DNA from: a virus
Virus record (IMG/VR): IMGVR_UViG_3300025282_000073
Coordinates: 1-44,438 of that record
Reading direction: 5' to 3' (one strand)
Length of the DNA stretch: 44,438 bases
Both the position numbers and the translations under genes were made by a program. Every line of letters starts with the position of its first letter. The first letter of the stretch is position 1. Under the pieces are notes generated by a model that did no database searches, had not been told where the DNA came from, and saw only the letters and a list, made by a program, of their open reading frames with translations. Shown here piece after piece: positions 1-8,962 of the stretch.

Positions 1-717
1 ACAAGTACAACGGGAGAAGGCACAACGGGAGAAGGCACAACGGGAGAAGGCACAACGGGAGAAGGCGGCACAACAGAAATTGAAGAAATAGTTGTTACCG
101 GAAGTCCTCCTGACTGGTCTTGGCCTAGTTTTCCTCAAATTTTAACAGGTGCTGGTGTAATCGGAGGTCTGGGCGGTTTTGGTGGTGGAAGCAGTTGGAC
201 GGATTACGCAAAGAATGCCTTCAACGCTTATAATATGCTTGGTGGCGGCGGTCCTGGTGGCGGCGGACAAGGGGGCTCTATGTTGGCTGCCGGCGGTGTT
301 TCTCCAATAGGCGGTGGCGGTCTTTCTCCAATAGGCGGTGGCGCTCCTGGCGCTATGCCAGCAGGCCTTGGTTCATTGAACACCGGTTTTGGTTCTCCTG
401 ACGCACTTGCAGAAGCTTTAAGAGACGTTAATCGATCTAAAATTGGTCTACAAAACTTCCCTGTTTTTGCTAATGAAGGTGGACCAATCGCTGATTTAGT
501 TAGCCCTGAAAACGATAGAGACACCATTCCAGCAATGTTGACAGAAGATGAAAACGTAATCACCCGTCGTGCGGTTCTAGGTTTAGATTTAATGAACGGA
601 GGTCAAGGGGATTTTGCAAAAGGGCATGAAATACTAGATAATATAAACAAGCAAGGTGAAGATTACTTAAGCTCTGTCTTAGATCGTCCTTTGTTTAACG
701 GAGGATACTATGGCTGA
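1..717 (+). CDS. Virion/tail protein, 5' truncated, TTGEG repeats
   Basis: The frame is open from base 1, so the N-terminus lies outside the window; 238 codons are visible. It opens with four copies of the pentapeptide TTGEG, each encoded by a 15-bp repeat (7-66). A Pro/Trp patch and a long Gly-rich hinge (about residues 55-115) follow. The C-terminal part holds NEGGPIADLV followed by IPAMLTEDENVITRRAV. The latter resembles the AMLTPGEFVV-type motif known from many phage virion and tape-measure-like proteins (recalled from the family, not searched). The stop overlaps the start of the next gene by 8 bp, so it belongs to the late tail operon. It is probably a structural or adsorption-apparatus protein; the exact role is unknown. 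Confidence 0.75.
   Translation, partial: TSTTGEGTTGEGTTGEGTTGEGGTTEIEEIVVTGSPPDWSWPSFPQILTGAGVIGGLGGFGGGSSWTDYAKNAFNAYNMLGGGGPGGGGQGGSMLAAGGVSPIGGGGLSPIGGGAPGAMPAGLGSLNTGFGSPDALAEALRDVNRSKIGLQNFPVFANEGGPIADLVSPENDRDTIPAMLTEDENVITRRAVLGLDLMNGGQGDFAKGHEILDNINKQGEDYLSSVLDRPLFNGGYYG
7..66 (+). repeat. Four tandem 15-bp repeats (TTGEG codons)
   Basis: The unit ACAACGGGAGAAGGC occurs four times head to tail, without a mismatch, in frame with the virion gene. It encodes Thr-Thr-Gly-Glu-Gly. Exact identity suggests recent slippage expansion. More copies may lie upstream of the window. Confidence 0.95.
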
Positions 718-1879
718 GTCATTTCAAGATACAATAAGTTATAAAGGCCCAACACAAGGCATTAGAGACTTCTACTTTGGTGGAGGCGCTGGTGTTCCGG
801 GCATGTATCCTTTATTGAACCAAGCAACAGCGAATTACTTTAACACTATGGGCACTCCTGGTGCCAATCCGTATACTTACCAAGGCGATAGAATTTCTGG
901 TTTCACTCCGGCACAACAAGAAGGTATGTCTATGGCTGCTGGGGGCGTTGGCTCTTATCTGCCTTATTACCAAAAAGCGGAAGGTATGTACGGACAGGCT
1001 GGAGACATAGCCCAAGGTGCTTACGGAACAGCAGCAGGAATGTACGGACAGGGTTTACAAGCTTCTATGCCTGCTTTGGGACAAGGTTTTGGTGCTTTAG
1101 GTAGCGCACAACAATTCACTCAAGACGCAGCCGGGCTATACGATCCGGGTAGAACCAGTGATTTTATGAACCCTTACATACAAGATGTAATTGACCCGAC
1201 AGTTCGGGATTTAAGGGAACAAACAGAACAACAAAAACAATCTATAGCTGATAAAGCCGTTAGTTTAGGTGCTTTTGGTAATCGACGCGCTGACTTATTA
1301 ACAGCAGATGTGGAAAGGGAAGGACAACGCGCTATAGGGGATGTTACAGGAAAATTGAGAGCGGGTGGTTACGGTCAGGCGGTACAAGACCGATTAGCCA
1401 GTGCTCAAGGTCTAAAGGGTCTGGGCGGTCAAATGGGTACTTTGGGTGGAGCTTATGGTTCACTCGGGGGACTTGGAGCTGACATTTATGGTCAGTACGG
1501 AAGAAATTTAGGAACGATGGGCATGAACCTGGGTACAACCATGGGTAATCTTGCCGGTCAATACGGAAATATGGGCAGTACGCTGTACGGTCTCAGAGGC
1601 CAAGACGCAAACACCATGATGAATATCGGTAATTTACAACAAGCTCAAGATCAGAAATTTAAGGATCTTGCTTATCAGAACTTTGTGGGACAGTACGCAT
1701 TGCCTTATCAAACACTAGGACAAGCCTTTAATATGGCTAATTCTGCCGCTCCTTATATGGGAGGGGTTCAAGGAACGTCTGCTTATACACAAGAGACGGG
1801 AGGTTCAAACCCGTGGCTTGATGCTGCCGGTCTTGGATTACAAGGCTACGGTCTTTACCAAAACACACAACAGCAATAA
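710..1879 (+). CDS. Gly-rich virion protein (podovirus-like family)
   Basis: 389 aa with a GGAGG-type ribosome site just upstream, overlapping the previous gene. The N-terminus contains DRISGFTPAQQEGM. The middle contains MNPYIQDVIDPTVRDLREQ followed by GAFGNRRADLL. This combination recurs in large marine podovirus virion proteins (recognised from memory). Residues about 225-300 are short Gly/Tyr/Met repeats of the type YGxxGxxLGGLG, with tyrosines spaced along a flexible chain. No enzyme motif is visible. Its place in a run of giant late genes suggests a tail or internal virion component. Its stop is fused to the next start as TAATG. Confidence 0.75.
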   Translation: MAESFQDTISYKGPTQGIRDFYFGGGAGVPGMYPLLNQATANYFNTMGTPGANPYTYQGDRISGFTPAQQEGMSMAAGGVGSYLPYYQKAEGMYGQAGDIAQGAYGTAAGMYGQGLQASMPALGQGFGALGSAQQFTQDAAGLYDPGRTSDFMNPYIQDVIDPTVRDLREQTEQQKQSIADKAVSLGAFGNRRADLLTADVEREGQRAIGDVTGKLRAGGYGQAVQDRLASAQGLKGLGGQMGTLGGAYGSLGGLGADIYGQYGRNLGTMGMNLGTTMGNLAGQYGNMGSTLYGLRGQDANTMMNIGNLQQAQDQKFKDLAYQNFVGQYALPYQTLGQAFNMANSAAPYMGGVQGTSAYTQETGGSNPWLDAAGLGLQGYGLYQNTQQQ

Positions 1880-4419
1880 TGGCTAACGGACTACAAGACT
1901 TTTTAGGGGCTCCTAACCCTTTTGGTGTTCAACCTAATATGGAACCTGCAGGACCGGCCATGGAACCCGGGCCTTTAGCTTATGATCCAATGAACACGGG
2001 CCAAGGTTCAATGGGTATGGGTATGGGTGCCGGAGGTCCAGGCGCAACAAACTTTATGTCTGACACTGAGGAAACGTTTAAAGACAGGTTATTAAACCCA
2101 CAAAGCGAAGTCGATCAGCTTTTTACACTACAAGCTAGAGCGAATATGGAAGATTCCACTAAATCACCAGACGAAAAAAGACAAGATTGGCGAAGCACTT
2201 TTGATTTTTTGCGTACGATGGATACCTACGATATTCCCACACAACAAGAAATTGTAACAAGCATTAAAGCAGACATGTTGGACATGGGGATTGATCTTGA
2301 TGCGTACAGTAAAATTAACCGTACTGGAGACAAGTACATTGCAGCAGGAAGCACTTTGACTGAAGCAACTCGTGCAGGTTACACGCCGTTGCAGGCTATC
2401 TCTAAGGCCCTTGGTGCGTATGGTGCGGCTGAAAGAGCTGCTCAACTTCCTGATCCGGATCAAGTTAATATGGCCTTTCAGTTATATGGAATGGCTAGTG
2501 ATACTCGAAAAGCCATGCTTGAGGCGGGAGCCACGGGTGCGGAAAGAGACACTTTTGTTGTTGGTCCAGAAGGGGACCAATCAGTTATGGCGTTAAACGG
2601 GAATGACCAGAAGACACTGGACATGATGGCTGTGCCGTATAGAAGCGCACAAGAATCTGATATTAAAGGAACACCTTATTCTTTTCTTAAAAACGGTGAA
2701 GTTGTTACAGAGTTTTTAGACCCGTATGCCTACGCTCGAAAACAAACTAACGGCATTGATATGATTGAAGCAACTCCAGAAAACCTGAACAAAGAAATGA
2801 GTTGGGCAGGTAAAGATGGAGCGATCGAAAGCGGAACTGTAAACGAATACTTAGTGGCTAGGGATCTTGGTGAAGATGTACGCATGGTTGAACCGTCTGA
2901 GTCAATGGATGTTGTAATTAGTGCAACAGGGCAACGCGGCGTTGTAACAAAACGAAAATATTTGGAGGAGCTTAACAAGTTTGACAAAGATCCCAATTAT
3001 GATATGAAATATTTTCCAGCAGACAAAACCAGTACAATACCTCAGATAGATGTTAGTAGTTCTCCTGAAGGGGGTTTTGATTTAAGTTTAGGTCCTGCGC
3101 AAACCAATCCAACAGCAGGTTTGATTACGGGTGAAGTAACAGACAACACTCAAGTCACTAAAGAAAACAAAAAACAGTACGAAAAAATTGAAGACTATGT
3201 TGCAGCAGAGTCAGCAGTTTTTAAACAAAGAGCAGCAGGGATGGAACAGTTCGCTAATATTGGTACAAAACTATTAAACGGTCTCGAAGGCACCAGAAAA
3301 GCCGGTACAGCTCAAAGAATTGTCGGCAAAGTAGTGGGACTTGGAACTTCGATCCAAGACGTTATTACTTTTGTAACCACAAAAACAGCCAACAAACCTT
3401 ATGTTGACAAATTTCAATCTGTATTTGATGCGGGTGGTGATATTTATGAGGATATACTCGATGCAAACGGTGACGTTATAGGTCAATCGGATGTCGTTAT
3501 GGGCACTTGGAACGACTTTAAGCTAACAGATAATGCACCGTTGTGGGAAGACCTTCAAAAGATTGGATTAACCGATTTACAACAAATGAACACGTTGTCT
3601 TTTAATTTAGCCATTGCTTCATTACGATCAAAAGGAATTGAGGACAGAGGAATAACCAATCAAAAAATTGCTTTGGAAATGCAGTCTCTAGGGTTTGGTG
3701 GAACCACCAGGACTAACGAAGAAGCAGTGGCTGGGTTAAAAACTTTCTTGGGCCTAGCTTTAGATGATTACGATCGCTACAACAGAGACTTTTATGATGC
3801 TGCTCCTATGACCATTACAGACTCAACTTATGTACCAGGAAAAGGAAATATTCGAGGCGGTTCTGTGTCAACAAATAGGTCTGTCAATCCTTGGGTTCAA
3901 AGCGGTTTTGCTAGAGAACTTGACGACGGCACTTTTGAAAGTTTAGGTACATTAAAACCTTTTGATACAGGTCCAATAAGAGAACAGTTGGGGATGAAAA
4001 CTCCTGGAGAAACAGAAACAGAAAAAGTAACGGTTCGAGTAGGTGATGATCCTTCGCTGGTCAATGCTCATTTCTCAAAACCTCAATATCAAACTACTTT
4101 TATTAGAGCACCTTTAATGAAACCTACTGTTGAAACAACTGTCTTAAATCAACCACTAACCATACCCCTAGACCTTCAGAATTGGGGGGATATGGCTATT
4201 AGTTATACAAACCAAATAAATGCTGCTTCTGAGCGAGCAAAAAATGACGGCCTCCAGCCAGGGACACAAGCGTACGCCAACAGGATGGGCAAGGCCGAAA
4301 ATAGTTTTTACACGCAATACGCAGTGGGATATTTTGGTGAAGCGGCTGCGATCGATGCACCCTCACCGGAACGAGAGGCTTTTAACGAATGGATTAAGTA
4401 TGTAAGGACTTTTAAATAA
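1879..4419 (+). CDS. Large virion protein, 846 aa, unknown function
   Basis: 846 aa, translationally coupled to its neighbours through TAATG junctions at both ends, with no clear Shine-Dalgarno of its own. The first 55 residues are rich in Pro, Gly and Met (repeated GMGMG), like a flexible linker. The rest is a mixed-charge soluble protein without membrane segments or a motif I recognise. Size, late position and the adjacent membrane-active 1155-aa protein suggest an internal or ejected virion protein comparable in position to T7 gp15/gp16, but no sequence similarity is claimed. Confidence 0.7.
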   Translation: MANGLQDFLGAPNPFGVQPNMEPAGPAMEPGPLAYDPMNTGQGSMGMGMGAGGPGATNFMSDTEETFKDRLLNPQSEVDQLFTLQARANMEDSTKSPDEKRQDWRSTFDFLRTMDTYDIPTQQEIVTSIKADMLDMGIDLDAYSKINRTGDKYIAAGSTLTEATRAGYTPLQAISKALGAYGAAERAAQLPDPDQVNMAFQLYGMASDTRKAMLEAGATGAERDTFVVGPEGDQSVMALNGNDQKTLDMMAVPYRSAQESDIKGTPYSFLKNGEVVTEFLDPYAYARKQTNGIDMIEATPENLNKEMSWAGKDGAIESGTVNEYLVARDLGEDVRMVEPSESMDVVISATGQRGVVTKRKYLEELNKFDKDPNYDMKYFPADKTSTIPQIDVSSSPEGGFDLSLGPAQTNPTAGLITGEVTDNTQVTKENKKQYEKIEDYVAAESAVFKQRAAGMEQFANIGTKLLNGLEGTRKAGTAQRIVGKVVGLGTSIQDVITFVTTKTANKPYVDKFQSVFDAGGDIYEDILDANGDVIGQSDVVMGTWNDFKLTDNAPLWEDLQKIGLTDLQQMNTLSFNLAIASLRSKGIEDRGITNQKIALEMQSLGFGGTTRTNEEAVAGLKTFLGLALDDYDRYNRDFYDAAPMTITDSTYVPGKGNIRGGSVSTNRSVNPWVQSGFARELDDGTFESLGTLKPFDTGPIREQLGMKTPGETETEKVTVRVGDDPSLVNAHFSKPQYQTTFIRAPLMKPTVETTVLNQPLTIPLDLQNWGDMAISYTNQINAASERAKNDGLQPGTQAYANRMGKAENSFYTQYAVGYFGEAAAIDAPSPEREAFNEWIKYVRTFK

Positions 4420-7400
4420 TGGCTACGGACGACAATCCCCAAAGTTTCGGAGATATCCGTGATATGCAGTTACTAGAATATCTTCGAGAAAGATACCCTG
4501 TAGACGAAGCACCTGAAGAAATCTATCCCGGAGACGCGGCTTATTTGACTTCCATGGGCTACAACCCAAACAACCTTAGTCCTGATCTGGATTATCAACA
4601 AAGACAAGATTTAAGCGATCAATTACAAAAGGCTTGGTTTTCAAGGACCAGAGTTAATAGAGAGGCACGAGAAAGCGGTTTTTTAGAAGAGACCGAACCC
4701 CAATATCAGTTTCAATCACCGATGGGCCGAATGATGACTTCTGCTCAAGGACAAAGGGCCACTCCAGCAGAAACAGAGCTCTTTTTTGATGAATCAAAAT
4801 ACATGGGTGATCCAGATAAACTAGCAGCCGCGTCTGGCGTAAGAACCCTTCCTCAAGCTCCAAGACCAATGATACAAGAAGGAGCTCCAACAGAGCCTGG
4901 GTTCAAAGGAACCCAACAACCAGATGACCGTATTGTTTTTGCCAGTGCCCCTGAAGACGTTCAAAGTAAACTGTTTCATGTTCCAGAAAGTCCAGACTAC
5001 GCCAGAGCTGTAGAAAAAGCCTTGGGAGAAAGTCCTGAGTTTAAAAACGTGCCTGAAGGGTATGATTGGGGCGTTAAATTAGAGCCTCATAACGACAGAG
5101 TAATGTACCGTGACCCAAACCACGGGGGTCAATACACTTACCTGTATGAACCCGGCCTTAATGCGCCGGACATTAAAGAAGAATTACCTAAGTTGGGAAC
5201 CATGCTTGGCGCGGGCATTGTTGCTGCACTGGGTTCCGGTTGGCCCCTCTTAGCCCCCGCACTAACAGACGCGGCTATTTGGCAAGGTTTTAGAATGAAA
5301 GAACTCCGAGAGGCACGAGAAGGCGGTTTTTTAAGAACAACAACAATGGATGAGAGTGGAAAAGAAGTAACAAGAGACTGGACCAATCGGGAAATAAACA
5401 TCCAAGGAGCCAAAGAGTCCGCTATGGTTTTTGGAATCAGTTTAGCCACACCCGTTGTGATTTGGGCTCTTGGCAAAGGGGGAAGAACCATTGCTCCCGG
5501 AGACCCTAGATTTGAACCTGTTGGCGGCCTTGGTATGGATAAAGAAGCTCTTGAGTCTGGATACGATATAGTTAAGAAGGTGTTTGACAATATAGAGTCA
5601 AAAGAAAGTCGGGAAGCGTCTCTTGAACTTTTATCCACGCTTTCCGGGCCTGAGATTCTTGCTTATGCAAGAACTTTAGAAAAAACAGGTAAACTCGGTG
5701 CTCTTACAAATGTTCCACGAGAAATGGTGGACGGTTGGCTCACTAAAATATATGGGGGCGACAAGATAGAGGGCGGTGCCTTGCAAGCACAAATGATTAA
5801 GTTTGGCGAGGAACAATCCGGGCCAGAAGCAAGATTAATTAGGGCGGCGCTTCAACGAAAGGAAGCGCTTATAACTAAACACAGGAAAGCGTTATTAACC
5901 AAAGAGGAAAATGACGAGCTTGCAAACCTACTGGTGTTGACTGAAAAAGACGTTATAGAGGGTGAAACAAGGGGCGGTCTTGACATAATTAGTGCGGTAG
6001 AGGCCGCAAAAAAAGGTGAGATTGAAGGTGCAGAAAAAGCACTAAAAGACATAGAAGCAGATGCCTTCGGAGCAGGGCGAGTAGTAGCAAAGGGTGGGGT
6101 TCCTGGAATACAGGTTTCGACACAAATGAGAGGCGCGTTACAAGACCTTAGAGACGACGTTTTTGAAGACACAACAAAACGCTATACCGATTTTTATAAA
6201 CGAATAGAAGCGGAAAGCGCTCGTGACGAATTGCGTCCTTTTATGGTTGATATAGAGCCGTTAATGAATTACGCGGCCAATAAGGTTAAAAAGATGGACC
6301 AATCTCTTCTTGCCGATCTTTTAGACAAAGAGGGTGGTGGGAGTATATTAAAGAAATTGGGCCGTAAACGTGCAATAAAAGACAAGAAGGGTAGAATAAC
6401 TGGATATAAGCCTTCTGATTTTGCATCGTTCCAAGATGATCTTATAGCGATTCGTAAGTTTAAAAGACAAGCGTATGATGAGCAAAAATGGCAACTTGCA
6501 AGTGAGCTTAAAGCTCTGGAACAAGAAATGAAGCAGCTTCGTACAGACACCTTGTCAAGTGCTGCACGAAACATAGGTGGCGGAAGAGGAGATAAACTTC
6601 TTAAAGAAATCACCGATCTTGAAAGAACTTACGCTAGGAACAAAGCCGAATGGGATGCCGGGTTTATTGGTTCTCTCTTAAAAAGAGTCCCAGGCGCTCA
6701 AAAGGGTGTCTTTGGAGAATACACCACGACCGACATGGCGTTTCTTAATAAAATATTAGACAAAAACATTGACGATAAAGCAATAGAGCCTTTAGTTGAT
6801 TTAGCAAACAAGAACGCAGACATTAAAGAAATGTTTGTCAATGCCATCAAGGGCAGATACAAAACAGAATTAGATCTGAACAACGGTGCACCTTTAACGC
6901 CTGCACAGCACAAAACTTTTATGGCAAAAAACGATGTGGCAATGAACCGTTTTTTGACCAAAGCTGAACGAGAACCGTTTAAAAACGCTCAAAGTATGTC
7001 CCTTAAAATTAAAACAGATCAAAGAGAAGCAAAAACAATACTTGATCGAATTAATAAAACACCTTGGGGCAAAAGCCTTACTGATGAAACGCAACTTACA
7101 GCAGAGCCTCAAACCATCTTTAAAAAATTATGGACATCAGACAAATTTAACGCAAACAGAGAGCTCTATGACATTTTGAACTCTAAAGAGGCCGGAGAAC
7201 AAGGTCAAATTGCTCTTAAGTCGTTTAAATCCAGAATCATTAGAGACATGGATAAGAAGACCAATTTTTTTGGAACAAAAGGAGAGGGGGACGTTAATAC
7301 AACCGCTCTTGCCAAATACATGGAGGACAACGGAGCTCTCGTAGACCTTTACATGGGAACAACTTTCCGTAACGGTGTAAAAACATTAGAAACAATGTCT

Positions 7401-7886
7401 CGTTTTATTAATTCTTTGCCGACAACGGGGGCTCGAGCCGGGGAAAGAGGCTTTTTACAGGGCGTTATCTCAAATTTAACCCGGGTTTATGTGGGTATGT
7501 TTACTCGTGAAGGTCGTGCTTTAACCGCAATCCAAGTGTTGGGGGGAAGATGGTTTACAAAAAAAATAATGAGTGATCTTGCCGAGGGTGAAAAAACTGT
7601 TACCCGACTAAAAGCCACTAAATGGCTGCGTGATCGGGAAACCCTAGAGGCAATAAGACGGTCCTTGGTTTTTCTTGATCTTTACACAGGAAAGCCGAGC
7701 CTTATCGGGATTGAGGATATTCCAAACGCCAACAGACCTGCAGGAGAATTGGATATTGAAACAGCACCGAAGATTCCACCGATTTTAAGAGGTCTTGAGG
7801 GTGGGACTTATGACACCTATGAATCATACAATGTTGGTGGTAAAGTAAAACGAAGTAAATTAATGAACCTGAAACACGGAATATAG
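4419..7886 (+). CDS. Giant internal/ejection protein with two hydrophobic segments
   Basis: 1155 aa, the longest protein in the window. Two hydrophobic stretches (about residues 259-290 and 334-355) could insert into or span a membrane. The region from about 470 to 900 is highly charged, Lys/Glu-rich and predicted by eye to be mostly helical, with coiled-coil-like repeats. The C-terminus contains the short GG-V motif NVGGKVKRSK, echoing the GGPV tails of the two proteins at 27866-30522. Such a protein fits a DNA-ejection or cell-envelope-crossing role in a short-tailed phage. No peptidoglycan hydrolase motif was recognised. The start is coupled to the previous stop (TAATG). Confidence 0.7.
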   Translation: MATDDNPQSFGDIRDMQLLEYLRERYPVDEAPEEIYPGDAAYLTSMGYNPNNLSPDLDYQQRQDLSDQLQKAWFSRTRVNREARESGFLEETEPQYQFQSPMGRMMTSAQGQRATPAETELFFDESKYMGDPDKLAAASGVRTLPQAPRPMIQEGAPTEPGFKGTQQPDDRIVFASAPEDVQSKLFHVPESPDYARAVEKALGESPEFKNVPEGYDWGVKLEPHNDRVMYRDPNHGGQYTYLYEPGLNAPDIKEELPKLGTMLGAGIVAALGSGWPLLAPALTDAAIWQGFRMKELREAREGGFLRTTTMDESGKEVTRDWTNREINIQGAKESAMVFGISLATPVVIWALGKGGRTIAPGDPRFEPVGGLGMDKEALESGYDIVKKVFDNIESKESREASLELLSTLSGPEILAYARTLEKTGKLGALTNVPREMVDGWLTKIYGGDKIEGGALQAQMIKFGEEQSGPEARLIRAALQRKEALITKHRKALLTKEENDELANLLVLTEKDVIEGETRGGLDIISAVEAAKKGEIEGAEKALKDIEADAFGAGRVVAKGGVPGIQVSTQMRGALQDLRDDVFEDTTKRYTDFYKRIEAESARDELRPFMVDIEPLMNYAANKVKKMDQSLLADLLDKEGGGSILKKLGRKRAIKDKKGRITGYKPSDFASFQDDLIAIRKFKRQAYDEQKWQLASELKALEQEMKQLRTDTLSSAARNIGGGRGDKLLKEITDLERTYARNKAEWDAGFIGSLLKRVPGAQKGVFGEYTTTDMAFLNKILDKNIDDKAIEPLVDLANKNADIKEMFVNAIKGRYKTELDLNNGAPLTPAQHKTFMAKNDVAMNRFLTKAEREPFKNAQSMSLKIKTDQREAKTILDRINKTPWGKSLTDETQLTAEPQTIFKKLWTSDKFNANRELYDILNSKEAGEQGQIALKSFKSRIIRDMDKKTNFFGTKGEGDVNTTALAKYMEDNGALVDLYMGTTFRNGVKTLETMSRFINSLPTTGARAGERGFLQGVISNLTRVYVGMFTREGRALTAIQVLGGRWFTKKIMSDLAEGEKTVTRLKATKWLRDRETLEAIRRSLVFLDLYTGKPSLIGIEDIPNANRPAGELDIETAPKIPPILRGLEGGTYDTYESYNVGGKVKRSKLMNLKHGI

Positions 7887-7888
7887 CT

Positions 7889-8962
7889 ATGGCCTACTAC
7901 AGCCCTTTTGGATTACAAGGAATGCGTGGAATGCGTGGGCAGATGAATACTATGAATCCGTACGGTATGCAGGGGCAACAACAAGCACAACAACAACTGG
8001 GTGGAATGAAAGAACAAATAGCGCCAGCACAAGGAACGACGGGTGAACCTATAAAAGACTATAGACCACAAGCACCTCAACCCAACTATCCAATGTACGG
8101 TATTCCCAGGATGCCTCAAGTGCGTCCTTCTTATGGAACCACCTGGCAAAACTTTAGAGGCGGTCGACAAGGACCACCGAGCATGTATGGCGGTCTAGGT
8201 TCCTATGGAAATATGATGGGTGGCTACGGTGGCGGTGGAATGGGTGGTATGTATGGTGGTGGAATGGGTGGAATGTATGGCGGCGGTGGAATGCCTGGAT
8301 ACGGTGATCCTAGAATGCTGTCAAGTCTTTCCCCACAAAGACCACCCCCAGGTGTTCCAGGGATTAATCCTCCAGGACAATACGGCTCTCCTTTAACCAA
8401 TCAGTTTCAATATGGGCTCATGGGCGCAAACCCTGCGGCCTATTCACAAAGTTTAAGGCAAATGGGTTATTTTCAACCGCAAATGCCTGCACAAACAGAT
8501 TTACAAAACTTGATGGGGTATCAACAAGCTAGTTTTAATCCTTATATGACGGGACCAACAACGACTCCTGACCCCAACACAACTACAGAGACGTATACCA
8601 CAGGAGCTGCAACAACAGGAGCTGCAACAACAGGGGCTGCAACAACAGGGGCTGCAACCACAGGAGCTGCAACCACAGGAGCTGCAACAACAGGGGCTGC
8701 AACAACAACACAAGGGCCTTACGCAACAACAACACAAGACTATATGAATCCAGTATACGCACAAGGTCCTAGTGGCTATGGCGGAATGGGTGGTTATGGT
8801 GGTGGCTATGGCGGAATGGGTGGTTATGGCGGAATGGGTGGTTATGGTGGCGGAATGCCAATGATGGGTGGCTACGGTGGCGGAATGCCAATGATGGGTG
8901 GCTACGGTGGTGGCTACGGTGGTGGTTTAGGCTCTATGTATAGAAACTACCCTATCTATTGA
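7889..8962 (+). CDS. Gly/Met/Tyr-rich virion protein with TTGAA repeats
   Basis: 357 aa of low complexity. Two blocks of MGGYGGG-type repeats (about residues 95-135 and 290-350) flank a PQ-rich middle and seven exact tandem TTGAA pentapeptides (8597-8701). It is the last gene of the late virion operon and begins 2 bp after the previous stop. Its end overlaps the convergent helicase gene by 7 bp. Gly/Tyr-rich chains of this kind act as flexible or adhesive structural linkers in other systems, but the role here is unknown. The pentapeptide closely matches TTGEG in the truncated gene at the window start. Confidence 0.7.
   Translation: MAYYSPFGLQGMRGMRGQMNTMNPYGMQGQQQAQQQLGGMKEQIAPAQGTTGEPIKDYRPQAPQPNYPMYGIPRMPQVRPSYGTTWQNFRGGRQGPPSMYGGLGSYGNMMGGYGGGGMGGMYGGGMGGMYGGGGMPGYGDPRMLSSLSPQRPPPGVPGINPPGQYGSPLTNQFQYGLMGANPAAYSQSLRQMGYFQPQMPAQTDLQNLMGYQQASFNPYMTGPTTTPDPNTTTETYTTGAATTGAATTGAATTGAATTGAATTGAATTGAATTTQGPYATTTQDYMNPVYAQGPSGYGGMGGYGGGYGGMGGYGGMGGYGGGMPMMGGYGGGMPMMGGYGGGYGGGLGSMYRNYPIY
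8597..8701 (+). repeat. Seven tandem 15-bp repeats (TTGAA codons)
   Basis: Seven copies of a 15-bp unit close to ACAACAGGAGCTGCA encode Thr-Thr-Gly-Ala-Ala. Copies differ only at synonymous sites (aca/acc, gga/ggg), so the peptide is conserved more strictly than the DNA. Confidence 0.95.

Noticed and set aside
228-563. Minus-strand open frame of 111 codons opposite the first virion gene
   Set aside because: Pro/Ser-rich shadow of the Gly-rich plus-strand gene; no ribosome site and no recognisable domain.
5138-5638. Minus-strand open frame of 166 codons inside the 1155-aa gene
   Set aside because: Composition is what the reverse complement of a charged protein gives; the plus-strand gene is continuous and coupled to both neighbours.
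8597-8701. Tandem repeats considered as CRISPR-like array
   Set aside because: No spacers; unit is 15 bp, in frame and coding.
8501-8764. Cys-rich minus-strand frame opposite the TTGAA repeat
   Set aside because: CCCSPCCCS-type sequence is a trivial reading of the 15-bp repeat from the other strand.
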